From: Osedax frankpressi
Lineage: Eukaryota > Annelida > Polychaeta > Sabellida > Siboglinidae
Length of the DNA: 64,000 nucleotides
Assembly (NCBI GenBank): GCA_964035775.1
Contig: OZ038314.1
Location: forward strand, 4,621,275 to 4,685,274
Reading direction: 5' to 3'
Shown: positions 39,000 through 54,480 of the stretch, piece after piece
Layout: each line of letters starts with the position of its first letter
Numbering within the stretch: position 1 is the stretch's first letter
The notes under the pieces: model-generated
What the model saw: only the letters and a program-made list of their open reading frames with translations
Databases searched by the model: none
What the model was told of the DNA's origin: nothing
Made by a program: the position numbers and the translations under genes

Positions 39000-41450
39000 T
39001 AATAGTTATTTAATTTATAGTTATTTAAGTTATAGTTATTTAAGTTATAGTTATTAAATTATATTTATTTAAGTTATAGTTATTTAATTTATAGTTATTT
39101 AAGATATAGTAATTTAAGTTTAGTTATTTAATTTATAGTTATTTAAGTTATAGTTAATTAAGTTATCGTTAGTTAAGTTATAGTTATTTAAGTTATAGTT
39201 ATTAAATTATATTTATTTAAGTTATAGTTATTTAAGTTATAGTTATTTAATTTATAGTTTTTTAATTTATGGTTATTATATTATAGTTATTTAAATTATA
39301 GTTATTTAAGTTATAGTTATTTGAGATATAGTTATTTAATTTATAGTTATTTAAGTTATAATTATTTAATTTATAGTTATTTAAGTTATAGTTATTTAAT
39401 TTATAGTTATTTAAGTTATAGTTAATTAAGTTATCGTTAGTTAAGTTATAGTTTTTTAAGTTATTGTTATTTAAGTTATTGTTATTTAAGTTATAGTTAT
39501 TTAAGTTATAGTTATTTAATTTATAGTTTTTTCATTTATGGTTATTATATTATAGTTATATAAATTATTGTTATTTAAGTTATAGTTATTTAAGTTATAT
39601 TTATTTAAGTTATAGTTATTTAAGTTATAGTTATTTAAGTTATAGTTATTTAATTAATAGTTATTTAAGTTATAGTTATTTAAGTTATAGTTATTTAAGT
39701 TATAGTTATTTAAGTTATAGTTATTTAAGTTATAGTTATTTAAGTTATAGTTATTTAATTTATAGTTATTTAATTTATAGTTATTTAAGTTATAGTTATT
39801 TAAGTTATAGTTATTTAATTAATAGTAATTTAAGTTATAGTAATTTAAGTTTAGTTATTTAATTTATAGTTATTTAAGTTATAGTTAATTAAGTTATCGT
39901 TAGTTAAGTTATAGTTATTTAAGTTATAGTTATTAAACTATAGTTATTTAAGTTATAGTTATTTAATTTATAGTTTTTTCATTTATGGTTATTATATTAT
40001 AGTTATATAAATTATAGTTATTTAAGTTATAGTTATTTAAGTTATATTTATTTAAGTTATAGTTATTTAAGTTATAGTTATTTAATTTATAGTTTTTTAA
40101 TTTATGGTTATTATATTATAGTTATTTAAATTATAGTTATTTAAGTTATAGTTATTTGAGATATAGTTATTTAATTTATAGTTATTTAAGTTATAGTTAT
40201 TTAATTTATAGTTATTTAAGTTATAGTTATTTAATTTATAGTTATTTAAGTTATAGTTAATTAAGTTATCGTTAGTTAAGTTATAGTATTTTAAGTTATT
40301 GTTATTTAAGTTATTGTTATTTAAGTTATAGTTATTTAAGTTATAGTTATTTAATTTATAGTTTTTTCATTTATGGTTATTATATTATAGTTATATAAAT
40401 TATTGTTATTTAAGTTATAGTTATTTAAGTTATATTTATTTAAGTTATAGTTATTTAAGTTATAGTTATTTAATTTATAGTTTTTTAATTTATGGTTATT
40501 ATATTATAGTTATTTAAATTATAGTTATTTAAGTTATAGTTATTTGAGATATAGTTATTTAATTTATATTTATTTAAGTTATAGTTATTTAAGTTATAGT
40601 TATTTAAGTTATAGTTATTTAATTTATAGTTATTTAAGTTATAGTTAATTAAGTTATCGTTAGTTAAGTTATAGTTATTTAAGTTATTGTTATTTAAGTT
40701 ATTGTTATTTAAGTTATAGTTATCTAAGTTATAGTTATTTAAGTTATAGTTATTTAAGTTATAGTTATTTAAGTTATAGTTATTTAAGTTATAGTTATTT
40801 AATTAATAGTAATTTAAGTTATAGTAATTTAAGTTTAGTTATTTAATTTATAGTTATTTAAGTTATAGTTAATTAAGTTATCGTTAGTTAAGTTATAGTT
40901 ATTTAAGTTATAGTTATTAAATTATAGTTATTTAAGTTATAGTTATTTAATTTATATTTTTTTCATTTATGGTTATTATATTATAGTTATATAAATTATA
41001 GTTATTTAAGTTATAGTTATTTGAGATATAGTTATTTAATTTATATTTATTTAAGTTATAGTTATTTAAGTTATAGTTATTTAAGTTATAGTTATTTAAT
41101 TTATAGTTATTTAAGTTATAGTTAATTAAGTTATCGTTAGTTAAGTTATAGTTATTTAAGTTATTGTTATTTAAGTTATTGTTATTTAAGTTATAGTTAT
41201 CTAAGTTATAGTTATTTAAGTTATAGTTATTTAAGTTATAGTTATTTAAGTTATAGTTATTTAAGTTATGATTATTTAATTTATAGTTATTTAAGTTATA
41301 GTTATTTAAGTTATAGTTATTTAAGTTATGATTATTTAATTTATAGTTATTTAAGTTATAGTTATTTAATTAATAGTTATTATATTATTATTATTTAAAT
41401 TATAGTTATTTAACTTATAGTTATTTAAGATAGAGTTATTTAAGTTTTAG
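39000..41450 (-). repeat. M1-rich G-arm region with 0.83-kb and 0.47-kb repeats
   Basis: Inverted M1 cores (GTTTTTTCATTTATGG or GTTTTTTAATTTATGG) lie near 39255, 39526, 39973, 40092, 40361, 40480 and 40957. Pairs 39255/40092 and 39526/40361 are 837 and 835 bp apart, so a segment of about 0.83 kb is duplicated. The later segment with TTATCTAAG near 40,730 and 41,200 is repeated at about 470 bp. No gene is seen. Confidence 0.82.
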
Positions 41451-44400
41451 TTATATAATGTATTGTTATTTAAGTTATTCTTATTTAAGTTATAGTTATT
41501 TAAGTTATAGTTATTTAAGTTATAGTTATTTAAGTTATAGTTATTTAAGTTATAGTTATTTAAGTTATAGTTATTTAATTATTAGTTATTTAAGTTATAG
41601 TTATTTAAGTTATAGTTATTTAAGTTATAGTTATTTAAATTATAGTTAATTAAGTTATAGTTATTTAAGATATAGTTATTTAATTTATATTATTTAAGTT
41701 ATAGCTATTTAATTTATAGTTATTTAAGTTATAGTTATTTAAGTTATATTTTTTAAGTTAAAGTCATTTAAGTTATAGTTATTTAAGTTATAGTTATTTA
41801 ATTTATAGTTATTTAAGTTATAGTTATTTAAATTATAGTTATTTAAGTTATAGTTATTTAATATATAGTTATTTAATTTATAGTTATTTAATTTATAGTT
41901 ATTTAAGTTATATATTTTTAAGTTATAGCTATTTAAGTTATAGTTATTTAAGTTATAGTTATTTAAGTTATAATTATTTAATTTATAGTTATTTAAGTTA
42001 TAGTTAATTAAGTTATAGTTATTTAAGTTATAGTTATTAAATTATAGTTATTTAAGTTATAGTTATTTAATTTATAGTTATTATATTATTATTATTTAAA
42101 TTATAGTTATTTAACTTGTAGTTATTTAAGATAGAGTTATTTAAGTTTTAGTTATATAATTTATTGTTATTTAAGTTATTCTTATTTAAGTTATAGTTAT
42201 TTAAGTTATAGTTATTTAAGTTATAGTTATTAAATTATAGTTATTAAGTTATAGTTATTTAAGTTATATTTTTTTAAGTTATAGTGATTACAGTTATAGC
42301 TATTTAAGCTATAGTTATTTAAGCTATAGTTATTTAAGTTATAGTTATTTAAGTTATAGTTATTTAAGTTATAATTATTTAAATTATAGTTAGTTAAGTT
42401 ATAGTTAATTAAGTTATCGTTATTTAAGTTATAGTTATTAAATTATAGTTATTTAAGTTATAGTTATTTAAGTTATATTTTTTTAAGTTATAGTGATTAC
42501 AGTTATAGCTATTTAAACTATAGTTATTTAAGTTATAGTTATTTAAGTTATAGTTATTTAAGTTATAGTTATTTAAGTTATAGTTATTTAATTTATAGTT
42601 ATTTAAGTTATAGTTATTTAAGTTATAGTTATTTAAGTTATAGTTATTTAAGTTATAATTATTTAAATTATAGTTATTTAAGTTATAGTTAATTAAGTTA
42701 TCGTTATTTAAGTTATAGTTATTTAAGTTATAGTTATTTAAGTTATAGTTATTTAAGATATAGTTATTCAATTATAGTTATTTAAGTTATAGTTATTTAA
42801 TTTATGGTTATTATATTATAATTATTTAAATTATAGTTATTTAAGTTATAGTTATTTAAGTTATAGTTATTTAAGTTATAATTATTTAAATTATAGTTAT
42901 TTAAGTTATAGTTAATTAAGTTATCGTTATTATAGTTATAGTTATTTAAGTTATGATTATTTAATTTATAGTTATTTAAGTTATAGTTATTTAAGTCATA
43001 GTCATTTAAATTATAGTTATTTAAGTTTTAGTTAAATAAGTTATAGTTATTAAAGTTATAGTTATTTAATCTCAAATTATTTAATTTCTAATTATTATAT
43101 TATAGTTATTTAATTTATGGTTATTATATTATATTTATTTAAATTATAGTTATTTAAGTTATAGTTATTTGAGATATAGTTATTTAATTTATAGTTATTT
43201 AAGTTATATTATTTAAATTATATTTATTTAAGTTATAGCTTTTTAAGTTATAGTTATTTAATTTATAGTTATTTAAGTTATAGTTATTTAAGTTATAGTT
43301 ATTTAAGTTATAGTTATTTAATTTATAGTTATTTAAGTTATAGTTATTTAAATTATAGTTATTTAAGTTATAGTTATTTGAGATATAGTTATTTAATTTA
43401 TAGTTATTTAAGTTATAGTTATTTAAGTTATAGTTATTTAAGTTATAGTTATTTAAGTTATAGTTATTTAAGTTATGATTATTTAATTTATAGTTATTTA
43501 AGTTATAGTTAATTAAGTTATAGTTATTTAAGTTATAGTTATTTAATTAATAGTTATTATATTATTATTATTTAAATTATAGTAATTTAACTTATAGTTA
43601 TTTAAGATATAGTTATTTAAGTTTTAGTTATATAATTTATTGTTATTTAAGTTATTCTTATTTAAGTTATAGTTATTTAAGTTATAGTTATTTAAGTTAT
43701 AGTTATTAAATTATAGTTATTTAAGTTATAGTTATTTAATTTATAGTTATTTAAGTTATAGTTAATTAAGTTATCGTTATTTAAGTTATAGTTATTTAAG
43801 TTATAGTTATTTAAGTTATAGTTATTTAAGTTATAGTTATTTAAGTTATAGTTATTTAAGTTATAGTTATTTAAGTTATAATTATTTAATTTATAGTTAT
43901 TTAAGTTATAGTTAATTAAGTTATCGTTATTTAAGTTATAGTTATTTAAGTTATAGTTATTTAAGTTATAATTATTTAATTTATAGTTATTTAAGTTATA
44001 GTTATTAAATTATAGTTATTTAAGTTATAGTTATTTAATTTAAAGTTATTTAATTTATGGTTATTATATTATAGTCTTTTAAATTATAGTTATTTAAGAT
44101 ATAGTTATGTAATTTATATTATTTAAGTTATAGTTATTTAATTTATAGTTATTTAAGTTATAATTATTTAAGTTGTAGTTATTTAAGTTATAGTTATTTA
44201 ATTTATATTTATTTAAGTTATATTTATTTAAGTTATAGTTATTTAAGTTATAGTTATTTAAGTTATAGTTATTTAATTTATAGTTTTTTAATTTATGGTT
44301 ATTATATTATAGTTATTTAAATTATAGTTATTTAACGTATAGTTATTTAAGATAGAGTTATTTAAGTTTTAGTTATATAATTTATTGTTATTTAAGTTAT

Positions 44401-46118
44401 TCTTATTTAAGTTATAGTTATTTAAGTTATAGTTATTTAAGTTATAGTTATTAAATTATAGTTATTTAAGTTATAGTTATTTAAGTTATATTTTATTAAG
44501 TTATAGTGATTACAGTTATAGATATTTAAGCTATAGTTATTTAAGTTATAGTTATTTAATTTATAGTTATTTAATGTATAGTTATTTAAGTTATAGTTAT
44601 ATAAGTTATAGTTATTAAAGTTATAGCTATTTAATATATACTTATTTAATTTATAGTTATTTAAGTTATAGTTATTTAATTTATAGTTATTTAAGTTATA
44701 GTTATTTAAATTTTAGTTATATAAGTTATAATTATTGAATTTATAGTTATTTAATTTATAGTTATTTAAGTTATAGTTATTTAAGTTATAGTTATTTAAG
44801 TTATAGTTATTTAAGTTATAGTTATTTAAGTTATAGTTATTTAAGTTATAGTTATTTAAGTTATAGTTATTTAATTAATAGTAATTTAAGTTATAGTAAT
44901 TTAAGTTTTTCATTATTTAATTTATAGTTATTTAATTAATAATATCTAATTAATAGTAATTTAAGTTATAGTAATTTAAGTTTAGTTATTTAATTTATAG
45001 TTATTTAAATTATAGTTAATTAAGTTATCGTTAGTTAAGTTATAGTTATTTAAGTTATAGTTATTAAATTATAGTTATTTAAGTTATAGTTATTTAATTT
45101 ATAGTTTTTTAATTTATGGTTATTATATTATAGTTATATAAATTATAGTTATTTAAGTTATAGTTATTTGAGATATAGTTATTTAATTTATATTTATTTA
45201 AGTTATAGTTATTTAAGTTATAGTTATTTAAGTTATAGTTATTTAATTTATAGTTATTTAAGTTATAGTTAATTAAGTTATCGTTAGTTAAGTTGTAGTT
45301 ATTTAAGTTATTGTTATTTAAGTTATTGTTATTTAAGTTATAGTTATCTAAGTTATAGTTATTTAAGTTATAGTTATTTAAGTTATAGTTAATTAAGTTA
45401 TAGTTATTTAAGTTATAGTTATTAAATTATAGTTATTTAAGTTATAGTTATTTAATTAATAGTTATTATATTATTATTGTTTAAATTATAGTTATTTAAC
45501 TTATAGTTATTTAAGATAGAGTTATTTAAGTTTTAGTTATTTAAGTTATAGTTATTTAAGTTATAGTTATTTAAGTTATAGTTATTTAAGTTATAGTTAT
45601 TTAATTAATAGTTATTTAAGTTATAGTTATTTAAGTTATAGTTATTTAAGTTATAGTTATTTAAGTTATAGTTATTTAATTTATAGTTATTTAAGTTATA
45701 GTTATTTAAGTTATAGTTATTTAAGTTATAGTTATTTAAGTTATAGTTATTTAAGTTATAGTTATTTAAGTTATAGTTATTTAAGTTATAGTTATTTAAT
45801 TAATAGTTATTTAAGTTATAGTTATTTAAGTTATAGTTATTTAAGTTATAGTTATTTAAGTTATAGTTATTTAAGTTATAGTTATTTAATTAATAGTAAT
45901 TTAAGTTATAGTAATTTAAGTTTTTAATTATTTAATTTATAGTTATTTAATTAATAATATCTAATTAATAGTAATTTAAGTTATAGTAATTTAAGTTTAG
46001 TTATTTAATTTATAGTTATTTAAATTATAGTTAATTAAGTTATCGTTAGTTAAGTTATAGTTATTTAAGTTATAGTTATTAAATTATAGTTATTTAAGTT
46101 ATAGTTATTTAATTTATA
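41451..46118 (-). repeat. Mixed G-arm region
   Basis: Contains a TTATATAATGTATTG block (41,452), M4 blocks at 42286, 42495 and 44508, and inverted M1 cores near 44283 and 45103. A segment of about 1.3 kb (about 43.0-44.3 kb; GTCTTTT at 44074) reappears 17 kb away near 60-61.4 kb. ATTAATAATATCTAATTAA occurs near 44,937 and 45,955. The order of blocks is irregular. Nothing coding is visible. Confidence 0.8.
42286..42293 (+). repeat. Marker M4 core GATTACAG (type copy; ten G-arm copies)
   Basis: The core sits in TTATAGTGATTACAGTTATA, usually preceded by a shortened TTATATTTTTTTAAG or TTATATTTTATTAAG unit and followed by ATTTAAGCTATAG. Cores at 42286, 42495, 44508, 47552, 49566, 51210, 55254, 56118, 56222 and 59274. 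I found no reverse-complement copy (CTGTAATC) in the C-arm. It therefore arose, or was retained, only in the G-arm. Confidence 0.88.
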
Positions 46119-49100
46119 GTTTTTTCATTTATGGTTATTATATTATAGTTATATAAATTATAGTTATTTAAGTTATAGTTATTTAAGTTATAGTTATTTA
46201 ATTTATAGTTATTTAAGTTATAGTTAATTAAGTTATCGTTAGTTAAGTTATAGTTATTTAAGTTATTGTTATTTAAGTTATTGTTATTTAAGTTATAGTT
46301 ATCTAAGTTATAGTTATTTAAGTTATAGTTATTTAAGTTATAGTTATTTAAGTTATAGTTATTTAAGTTATGATTATTTAATTTATAGTTATTTAAGTTA
46401 TAGTTAATTAAGTTATAGTTATTTAAGTTATAGTTATTAAATTATAGTTATTTAAGTTATAGTTATTTAATTAATAGTTATTATATTATTATTGTTTAAA
46501 TTATAGTTATTTAACTTATAGTTATTTAAGATAGAGTTATTTAAGTTTTAGTTATATAATGTATTGTTATTTAAGTTATTCTTATTTAAGTTATAGTTAT
46601 ATAAGTTATAGTTATTTAAGTTATAGTTATTTAAGTTATAGTTATTTAAGTTATAGTTATTTAAGTTATAGTTATTTAATTAATAGTTATTTAAGTTATA
46701 GTTATTTAAGTTATAGTTATTTAAGTTATAGTTATTTAAGTTATAGTTATTTAAGTTATAGTTATTTAATTTATAGTTATTTAATTTATAGTTATTTAAT
46801 TTATAGTTATTTAAGTTATAGTTATTTAAGTTATAGTTATTTAAGTTATAGTTATTTAAGTTATAGTTATTTAAGTTATAGTTATTTAATTTATAGTAAT
46901 TTAAGTTTAGTTATTTAATTTATAGTTATTTAAGTTATAGTTAATTATGTTATCGTTAGTTAAGTTATAGTTATTTAAGTTATAGTTATTAAATTATAGT
47001 TATTTAAGTTATAGTTATTTAAGTTATAGTTATTTAATTTATAGTTATTTAAGTTATAGTTAATTAAGTTATCGTTAGTTAAGTTATAGTTATTTAAGTT
47101 ATAGTTATTTAAGTTCTAGTCATTTAAGTTATAGTTATTTAATATATACTTATTTAATTTATAGTTATTTAAGTTATAGTTATTTAATATATAGTTATTT
47201 AATTTATAGTTATTTAATTTATAGTTATTTAAGTTATATATATTTAAGTTATAGCTATTTAAGTTATAGTTATTTAAGTTATAGTTATTTAAGTTATAAT
47301 TATTTATTTATAGTTATTTAAGTTATAGTTAATTAAGTTATAGTTATTTAAGTTATAGTTATTAAATTATAGTTATTTAAGTTATAGTTATTTAATTTAT
47401 AGTTATTATATTATTATTATTTAAATTATAGTTATTTAACTTATAGTTATTTAAGATAGAGTTATTTAAGTTTTAGTTATTTAAGTTATAGTTATTAAAT
47501 TATAGTTATTTAAGTTATAGTTATTTAAGTTATATTTTATTAAGTTATAGTGATTACAGTTATAGATATTTAAGCTATAGTTATTTAAGTTATAGTTATT
47601 TAATTTATAGTTATTTAATGTATAGTTATTTAAGTTATAGTTATATAAGTTATAGTTATTAAAGTTATAGCTATTTAATATATACTTATTTAATTTATAG
47701 TTATTTAAGTTATAGTTATTTAATTTATAGTTATTTAAGTTATAGTTATTTAAATTTTAGTTATATAAGTTATAATTATTGAATTTATAGTTATTTAATT
47801 TATAGTTATTTAAGTTATAGTTATTTAAGTTATAGTTATTTAAGTTATAGTTATTTAAGTTATAGTTATTTAAGTTATAGTTATTTAAGTTATAGTTATT
47901 TAAGTTATAGTTATTTAATTAATAGTAATTTAAGTTATAGTAATTTAAGTTTTTAATTATTTAATTTATAGTTATTTAATTAATAATATCTAATTAATAG
48001 TAATTTAAGTTATAGTAATTTAAGTTTAGTTATTTAATTTATAGTTATTTAAATTATAGTTAATTAAGTTATCGTTAGTTAAGTTATAGTTATTTAAGTT
48101 ATAGTTATTAAATTATAGTTATTTAAGTTATAGTTATTTAATTTATAGTTTTTTCATTTATGGTTATTATATTATAGTTATATAAATTATAGTTATTTAA
48201 GTTATAGTTATTTAAGTTATAGTTATTTAATTTATAGTTATTTAAGTTATAGTTAATTAAGTTATCGTTAGTTAAGTTATAGTTATTTAAGTTATTGTTA
48301 TTTAAGTTATTGTTATTTAAGTTATAGTTATCTAAGTTATAGTTATTTAAGTTATAGTTATTTAAGTTATAGTTATTTAAGTTATAGTTATTTAAGTTAT
48401 GATTATTTAATTTATAGTTATTTAAGTTATAGTTAATTAAGTTATAGTTATTTAAGTTATAGTTATTAAATTATAGTTATTTAAGTTATAGTTATTTAAT
48501 TAATAGTTATTATATTATTATTGTTTAAATTATAGTTATTTAACTTATAGTTATTTAAGATAGAGTTATTTAAGTTTTAGTTATATAATGTATTGTTATT
48601 TAAGTTATTCTTATTTAAGTTATAGTTATTTAAGTTATAGTTATTTAAGTTATAGTTATTTAAGTTATAGTTATTTAAGTTATAGTTATTTAAGTTATAG
48701 TTATTTAATTAATAGTTATTTAAGTTATAGTTATTTAAGTTATAGTTATTTAAGTTATAGTTATTTAAGTTATAGTTATTTAAGTTATAGTTATTTAATT
48801 TATAGTTATTTAATTTATAGTTATTTAATTTATAGTTATTTAAGTTATAGTTATTTAAGTTATAGTTATTTAAGTTATAGTTATTTAAGTTATAGTTATT
48901 TAATTTATAGTAATTTAAGTTTAGTTATTTAATTTATAGTTATTTAAGTTATAGTTAATTATGTTATCGTTAGTTAAGTTATAGTTATTTAAGTTATAGT
49001 TATTAAATTATAGTTATTTAAGTTATAGTTATTTAAGTTATAGTTATTTAATTTATAGTTATTTAAGTTATAGTTAATTAAGTTATCGTTAGTTAAGTTA

Positions 49101-52100
49101 TAGTTATTTAAGTTATAGTTATTTAAGTTCTAGTCATTTAAGTTATAGTTATTTAATATATACTTATTTAATTTATAGTTATTTAAGTTATAGTTATTTA
49201 ATATATAGTTATTTAATTTATAGTTATTTAATTTATAGTTATTTAAGTTATATATATTTAAGTTATAGCTATTTAAGTTATAGTTATTTAAGTTATAGTT
49301 ATTTAAGTTATAATTATTTATTTATAGTTATTTAAGTTATAGTTAATTAAGTTATAGTTATTTAAGTTATAGTTATTAAATTATAGTTATTTAAGTTATA
49401 GTTATTTAATTTATAGTTATTATATTATTATTATTTAAATTATAGTTATTTAACTTATAGTTATTTAAGATAGAGTTATTTAAGTTTTAGTTATTTAAGT
49501 TATAGTTATTAAATTATAGTTATTTAAGTTATAGTTATTTAAGTTATATTTTATTAAGTTATAGTGATTACAGTTATAGATATTTAAGCTATAGTTATTT
49601 AAGTTATAGTTATTTAATTTATAGTTATTTAATGTATAGTTATTTAAGTTATAGTTATATAAGTTATAGTTATTAAAGTTATAGCTATTTAATATATACT
49701 TATTTAATTTATAGTTATTTAAGTTATAGTTATTTAATTTATAGTTATTTAAGTTATAGTTATTTAAATTTTAGTTATATAAGTTATAATTATTGAATTT
49801 ATAGTTATTTAATTTATAGTTATTTAAGTTATAGTTATTTAAGTTATAGTTATTTAAGTTATAGTTATTTAAGTTATAGTTATTTAAGTTATAGTTATTT
49901 AAGTTATAGTTATTTAAGTTATAGTTATTTAAGTTATAGTTATTTAATTAATAGTAATTTAAGTTAAAGTAATTTAAGTTTTTAATTATTTAATTTATAG
50001 TTATTTAATTAATAGTAATTTAAGTTATAGTAATTTAAGTTTAGTTATTTAATTTATAGTTATTTAAATTATAGTTAATTAAGTTATCGTTAGTTAAGTT
50101 ATAGTTATTTAAGTTATAGTTATTAAATTATAGTTATTTAAGTTATAGTTATTTAATTTATAGTTTTTTCATTTATGGTTATTATATTATAGTTATATAA
50201 ATTATAGTTATTTAAGTTATAGTTATTTGAGATATAGTTATTTAATTTATATTTATTTAAGTTATAGTTATTTAAGTTATAGTTATTTAAGTTATAGTTA
50301 TTTAATTTATAGTTATTTAAGTTATAGTTAATTAAGTTATCGTTAGTTAAGTTATAGTTATTTAAGTTATTGTTATTTAAGTTATTGTTATTTAAGTTAT
50401 AGTTATCTAAGTTATAGTTATTTAAGTTATAGTTATTTAAGTTATAGTTATTTAAGTTATAGTTATTTAAGTTATGATTATTTAATTTATAGTTATTTAA
50501 GTTATAGTTAATTAAGTTATAGTTATTTAAGTTATAGTTATTAAATTATAGTTATTTAAGTTATAGTTATTTAATTAATAGTTATTATATTATTATTATT
50601 TAAATTATAGTTATTTAACTTATAGTTATTTAAGATAGAGTTATTTAAGTTTTAGTTATATAATGTATTGTTATTTAAGTTATTCTTATTTAAGTTATAG
50701 TTATTTAAGTTATAGTTATTTAAGTTATAGTTATTTAAGTTATAGTTATTTAAGTTATAGTTATTTAAGTTATAGTTATTTAATTAATAGTTATTTAAGT
50801 TATAGTTATTTAAGTTATAGTTATTTAAGTTATAGTTATTTAAGTTATAGTTATTTAATTTATAGTTATTTAATTTATAGTTATTTAAGTTATAGTTATT
50901 TAAGTTATAGTTATTTAAATTATAGTTATTTAAGTTATAGTTATTTAATTAATAGTAATTTAAGTTATAGTAATTTAAGTTATAGTAATTTAAGTTTAGT
51001 TATTTAATTTATAGTTATTTAAGTTATAGTTAATTATGTTATCGTTAGTTAAGTTATAGTTATTTAAGTTATAGTTATTAAATTATAGTTATTTAAGTTA
51101 TAGTTATTTAAGTTATAGTTATTTAATTTATAGTTATTTAAGTTATAGTTAATTAAGTTATCGTTATTTAAGTTATAGTTATTTAAGTTATATTTTATTA
51201 AGTTATAGTGATTACAGTTATAGATATTTAAGCTATAGTTATTTAAGTTATAGTTATTTAATTTATAGTTATTTAATGTATAGTTATTTAAGTTATAGTT
51301 ATATAAGTTATAGTTATTAAAGTTATAGCTATTTAATATATACTTATTTAATTTATAGTTATTTAAGTTATAGTTATTTAATTTATAGTTATTTAAATTT
51401 TAGTTATATAAGTTATAATTATTGAATTTATAGTTATTTAATTTATAGTTATTTAAGTTATAGTTATTTAAGTTATAGTTATTTAAGTTATAGTTATTTA
51501 AGTTATAGTTATTTAAGTTATAGTTATTTAAGTTATAGTTATTTAAGTTAAAGTTATTTAAGTTATAGTTATTTAAGTTATAGTTATTTAATTAATATTA
51601 ATTTAAGTTATAGTAATTTAAGTTTAGTTATTTAATTTATAGTTATTTAAGTTATAGTTAATTAAGTTATCGTTAGTTAAGTTATAGTTATTTAAGTTAT
51701 AGTTATTAAATTATAGTTATTTAAGTTATAGTTATTTAATTTATAGTTTTTTCATTTATGGTTATTATATTATAGTTATATAAATTATAGTTATTTAAGT
51801 TATAGTTATTTGAGATATAGTTATTTAATTTATATTTATTTAAGTTATAGTTATTTAAGTTATAGTTATTTAAGTTATAGTTATTTAATTTATAGTTATT
51901 TAAGTTATAGTTAATTAAGTTATCGTTAGTTAAGTTATAGTTATTTAAGTTATTGTTATTTAAGTTATTGTTATTTAAGTTATAGTTATCTAAGTTGTAG
52001 TTATTTAAGTTATAGTTATTTAAGTTATAGTTATTTAAGTTATAGTTATTTAAGTTATGATTATTTAATTTATAGTTATTTAAGTTATAGTTAATTAAGT

Positions 52101-54480
52101 TATAGTTATTTAAGTTATAGTTATTAAATTAGAGTTATTTAAGTTATAGTTATTTAATTAATAGTTATTATATTATTATTATTTAAATTATAGTTATTTA
52201 ACTTATAGTTATTTAAGATAGAGTTATTTAAATTTTAGTTATATAATGTATTGTTATTTAAGTTATTCTTATTTAAGTTATAGTTATTTAAGTTATAGTT
52301 ATTTAAGTTATAGTTATTTAAGTTATAGTTATTTAAATTATAGTTATTTAAGTTATAGTTATTTAATTAATAGTTATTTAAGTTATAGTTATTTAAGTTA
52401 TAGTTATTTAAGTTATAGTTATTTAAGTTATAGTTATTTAAGTTATAGTTATTTAATTTATAGTTATTTAATTTATAGTTATTTAAGTTATAGTTATTTA
52501 AGTTATAGTTATTTAAGTTATAGTTATTTAAGTTATAGTTATTTAATTAATAGTAATTTAAGTTATAGTAATTTAAGTTTAGTTATTTAATTTATAGTTA
52601 TTTAAGTTATAGTTAAATAAGTTATCGTTAGTTAAGTTATAGTTATTTAAGTTATAGTTATTAAATTATAGTTATTTAAGTTATAGTTATTTAAGTTATA
52701 GTTATTTAATTTATAGTTATTTAAGTTATAGTTAATTAAGTTATCGTTAGTTAAGTTATAGTTATTTAAGTTATAGTTATTTAAGTTCTAGTCATTTAAG
52801 TTATAGTTATTTAATATATACTTATTTAATTTATAGTTATTTAAGTTATAGTTATTTAAGTTATAGTTATTTAAGTTATAGTTATCTAAATTATAGTTAA
52901 TTAAGTTATAGTTATTTAAGATATAGTTATTTAATTTATATTATTTAAGTTATAGCTATTTAATTTATAGTTATTTAAGTTATAGTTATTTAAGTTATAT
53001 TTTTTAAGTTAAAGTCATTTAAGTTATAGTTATTTAAGTTATAGTTATTTAATTTATAGTTATTTAAGTTATAGTTATTTAAATTATAGTTATTTAAGTT
53101 ATAGTTATTTAATATATAGTTATTTAATTTATAGTTATTTAATTTATAGTTATTTAAGTTATATATATTTAAGTTATAGCTATTTAAGTTATAGTTATTT
53201 AAGTTATAGTTATTTAAGTTATAATTATTTAATTTATAGTTATTTAAGTTATAGTTATTTAATTTATAGTTATTTAAATTTTAGTTATATAAGTTATAAT
53301 TATTGAATTTATAGTTATTTAATTTATAGTTATTTAAGTTATAGTTATTTAAGTTATAGTTATTTAAGTTATAGTTATTTAAGTTATAGTTATTTAAGTT
53401 ATAGTTATTTAAGTTATAGTTATTTAAGTTATAGTTATTTAAGTTATAGTTATTTAAGTTATAGTTATTTAAGTTATAGTTATTTAATTAATATTAATTT
53501 AAGTTATAGTAATTTAAGTTTAGTTATTTAATTTATAGTTATTTAAGTTATAGTTAATTAAGTTATCGTTAGTTAAGTTATAGTTATTTAAGTTATAGTT
53601 ATTAAATTATAGTTATTTAAGTTATAGTTATTTAATTTATAGTTTTTTCATTTATGGTTATTATATTATAGTTATATAAATTATAGTTATTTAAGTTATA
53701 GTTATTTGAGATATAGTTATTTAATTTATATTTATTTAAGTTATAGTTATTTAAGTTATAGTTATTTAAGTTATAGTTATTTAATTTATAGTTATTTAAT
53801 TTATAGTTATTTAAGTTATAGTTAATTAAGTTATAGTTATTTAAGTTATAGTTATTAAATTAGAGTTATTTAAGTTATAGTTATTTAATTAATAGTTATT
53901 ATATTATTATTATTTAAATTATAGTTATTTAACTTATAGTTATTTAAGATAGAGTTATTTAAATTTTAGTTATATAATGTATTGTTATTTAAGTTATTCT
54001 TATTTAAGTTATAGTTATTTAAGTTATAGTTATTTAAGTTATAGTTATTTAAGTTATAGTTATTTAATTAATAGTTATTTAAGTTATAGTTATTTAAGTT
54101 ATAGTTATTTAAGTTATAGTTATTTAAGTTATAGTTATTTAAGTTATAGTTATTTAATTTATAGTTATTTAATTTATAGTTATTTAAGTTATAGTTATTT
54201 AAGTTATAGTTATTTAAGTTATAGTTATTTAAGTTATAGTTATTTAATTAATAGTAATTTAAGTTATAGTAATTTAAGTTTAGTTATTTAATTTATAGTT
54301 ATTTAAGTTATAGTTAATTAAGTTATCGTTAGTTAAGTTATAGTTATTTAAGTTATAGTTATTAAATTATAGTTATTTAAGTTATAGTTATTTAAGTTAT
54401 AGTTATTTAATTTATAGTTATTTAAGTTATAGTTAATTAAGTTATCGTTAGTTAAGTTATAGTTATTTAAGTTATAGTTA
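46119..54480 (-). repeat. G-arm higher-order repeat of about 2 kb, five copies
   Basis: Inverted M1 cores at 46119, 48148, 50163, 51746 and 53642 alternate with ATAATGTATTG blocks whose ATG lies at 46559, 48588, 50663, 52246 and 53977. Spacings are about 2,029, 2,015-2,075, 1,583 and 1,731-1,896 bp. The first two copies have the same 2,029-bp period for both markers. Copies 3 and 4 have lost internal segments. A further copy appears at 57467/57967. M4 occurs once in each of the first three copies (47552, 49566, 51210). Confidence 0.87.

Noticed and set aside
42424-42771. Minus-strand frame rich in NNYNL repeats, and similar frames at 56486-56791 and 59538-59843
   Set aside because: These are the open frame of the opposite orientation of the same unit. 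Asparagine and tyrosine richness follows from the base composition.
46559-46918. Plus-strand frames starting MYCYLSYSYL, repeated at 48588, 50663, 52246, 53977 and 57967
   Set aside because: All start at the ATG of the same G-arm marker unit (ATAATGTATTG) and consist of satellite repeats. Their recurrence reflects duplication of the 2-kb repeat, not a gene family.
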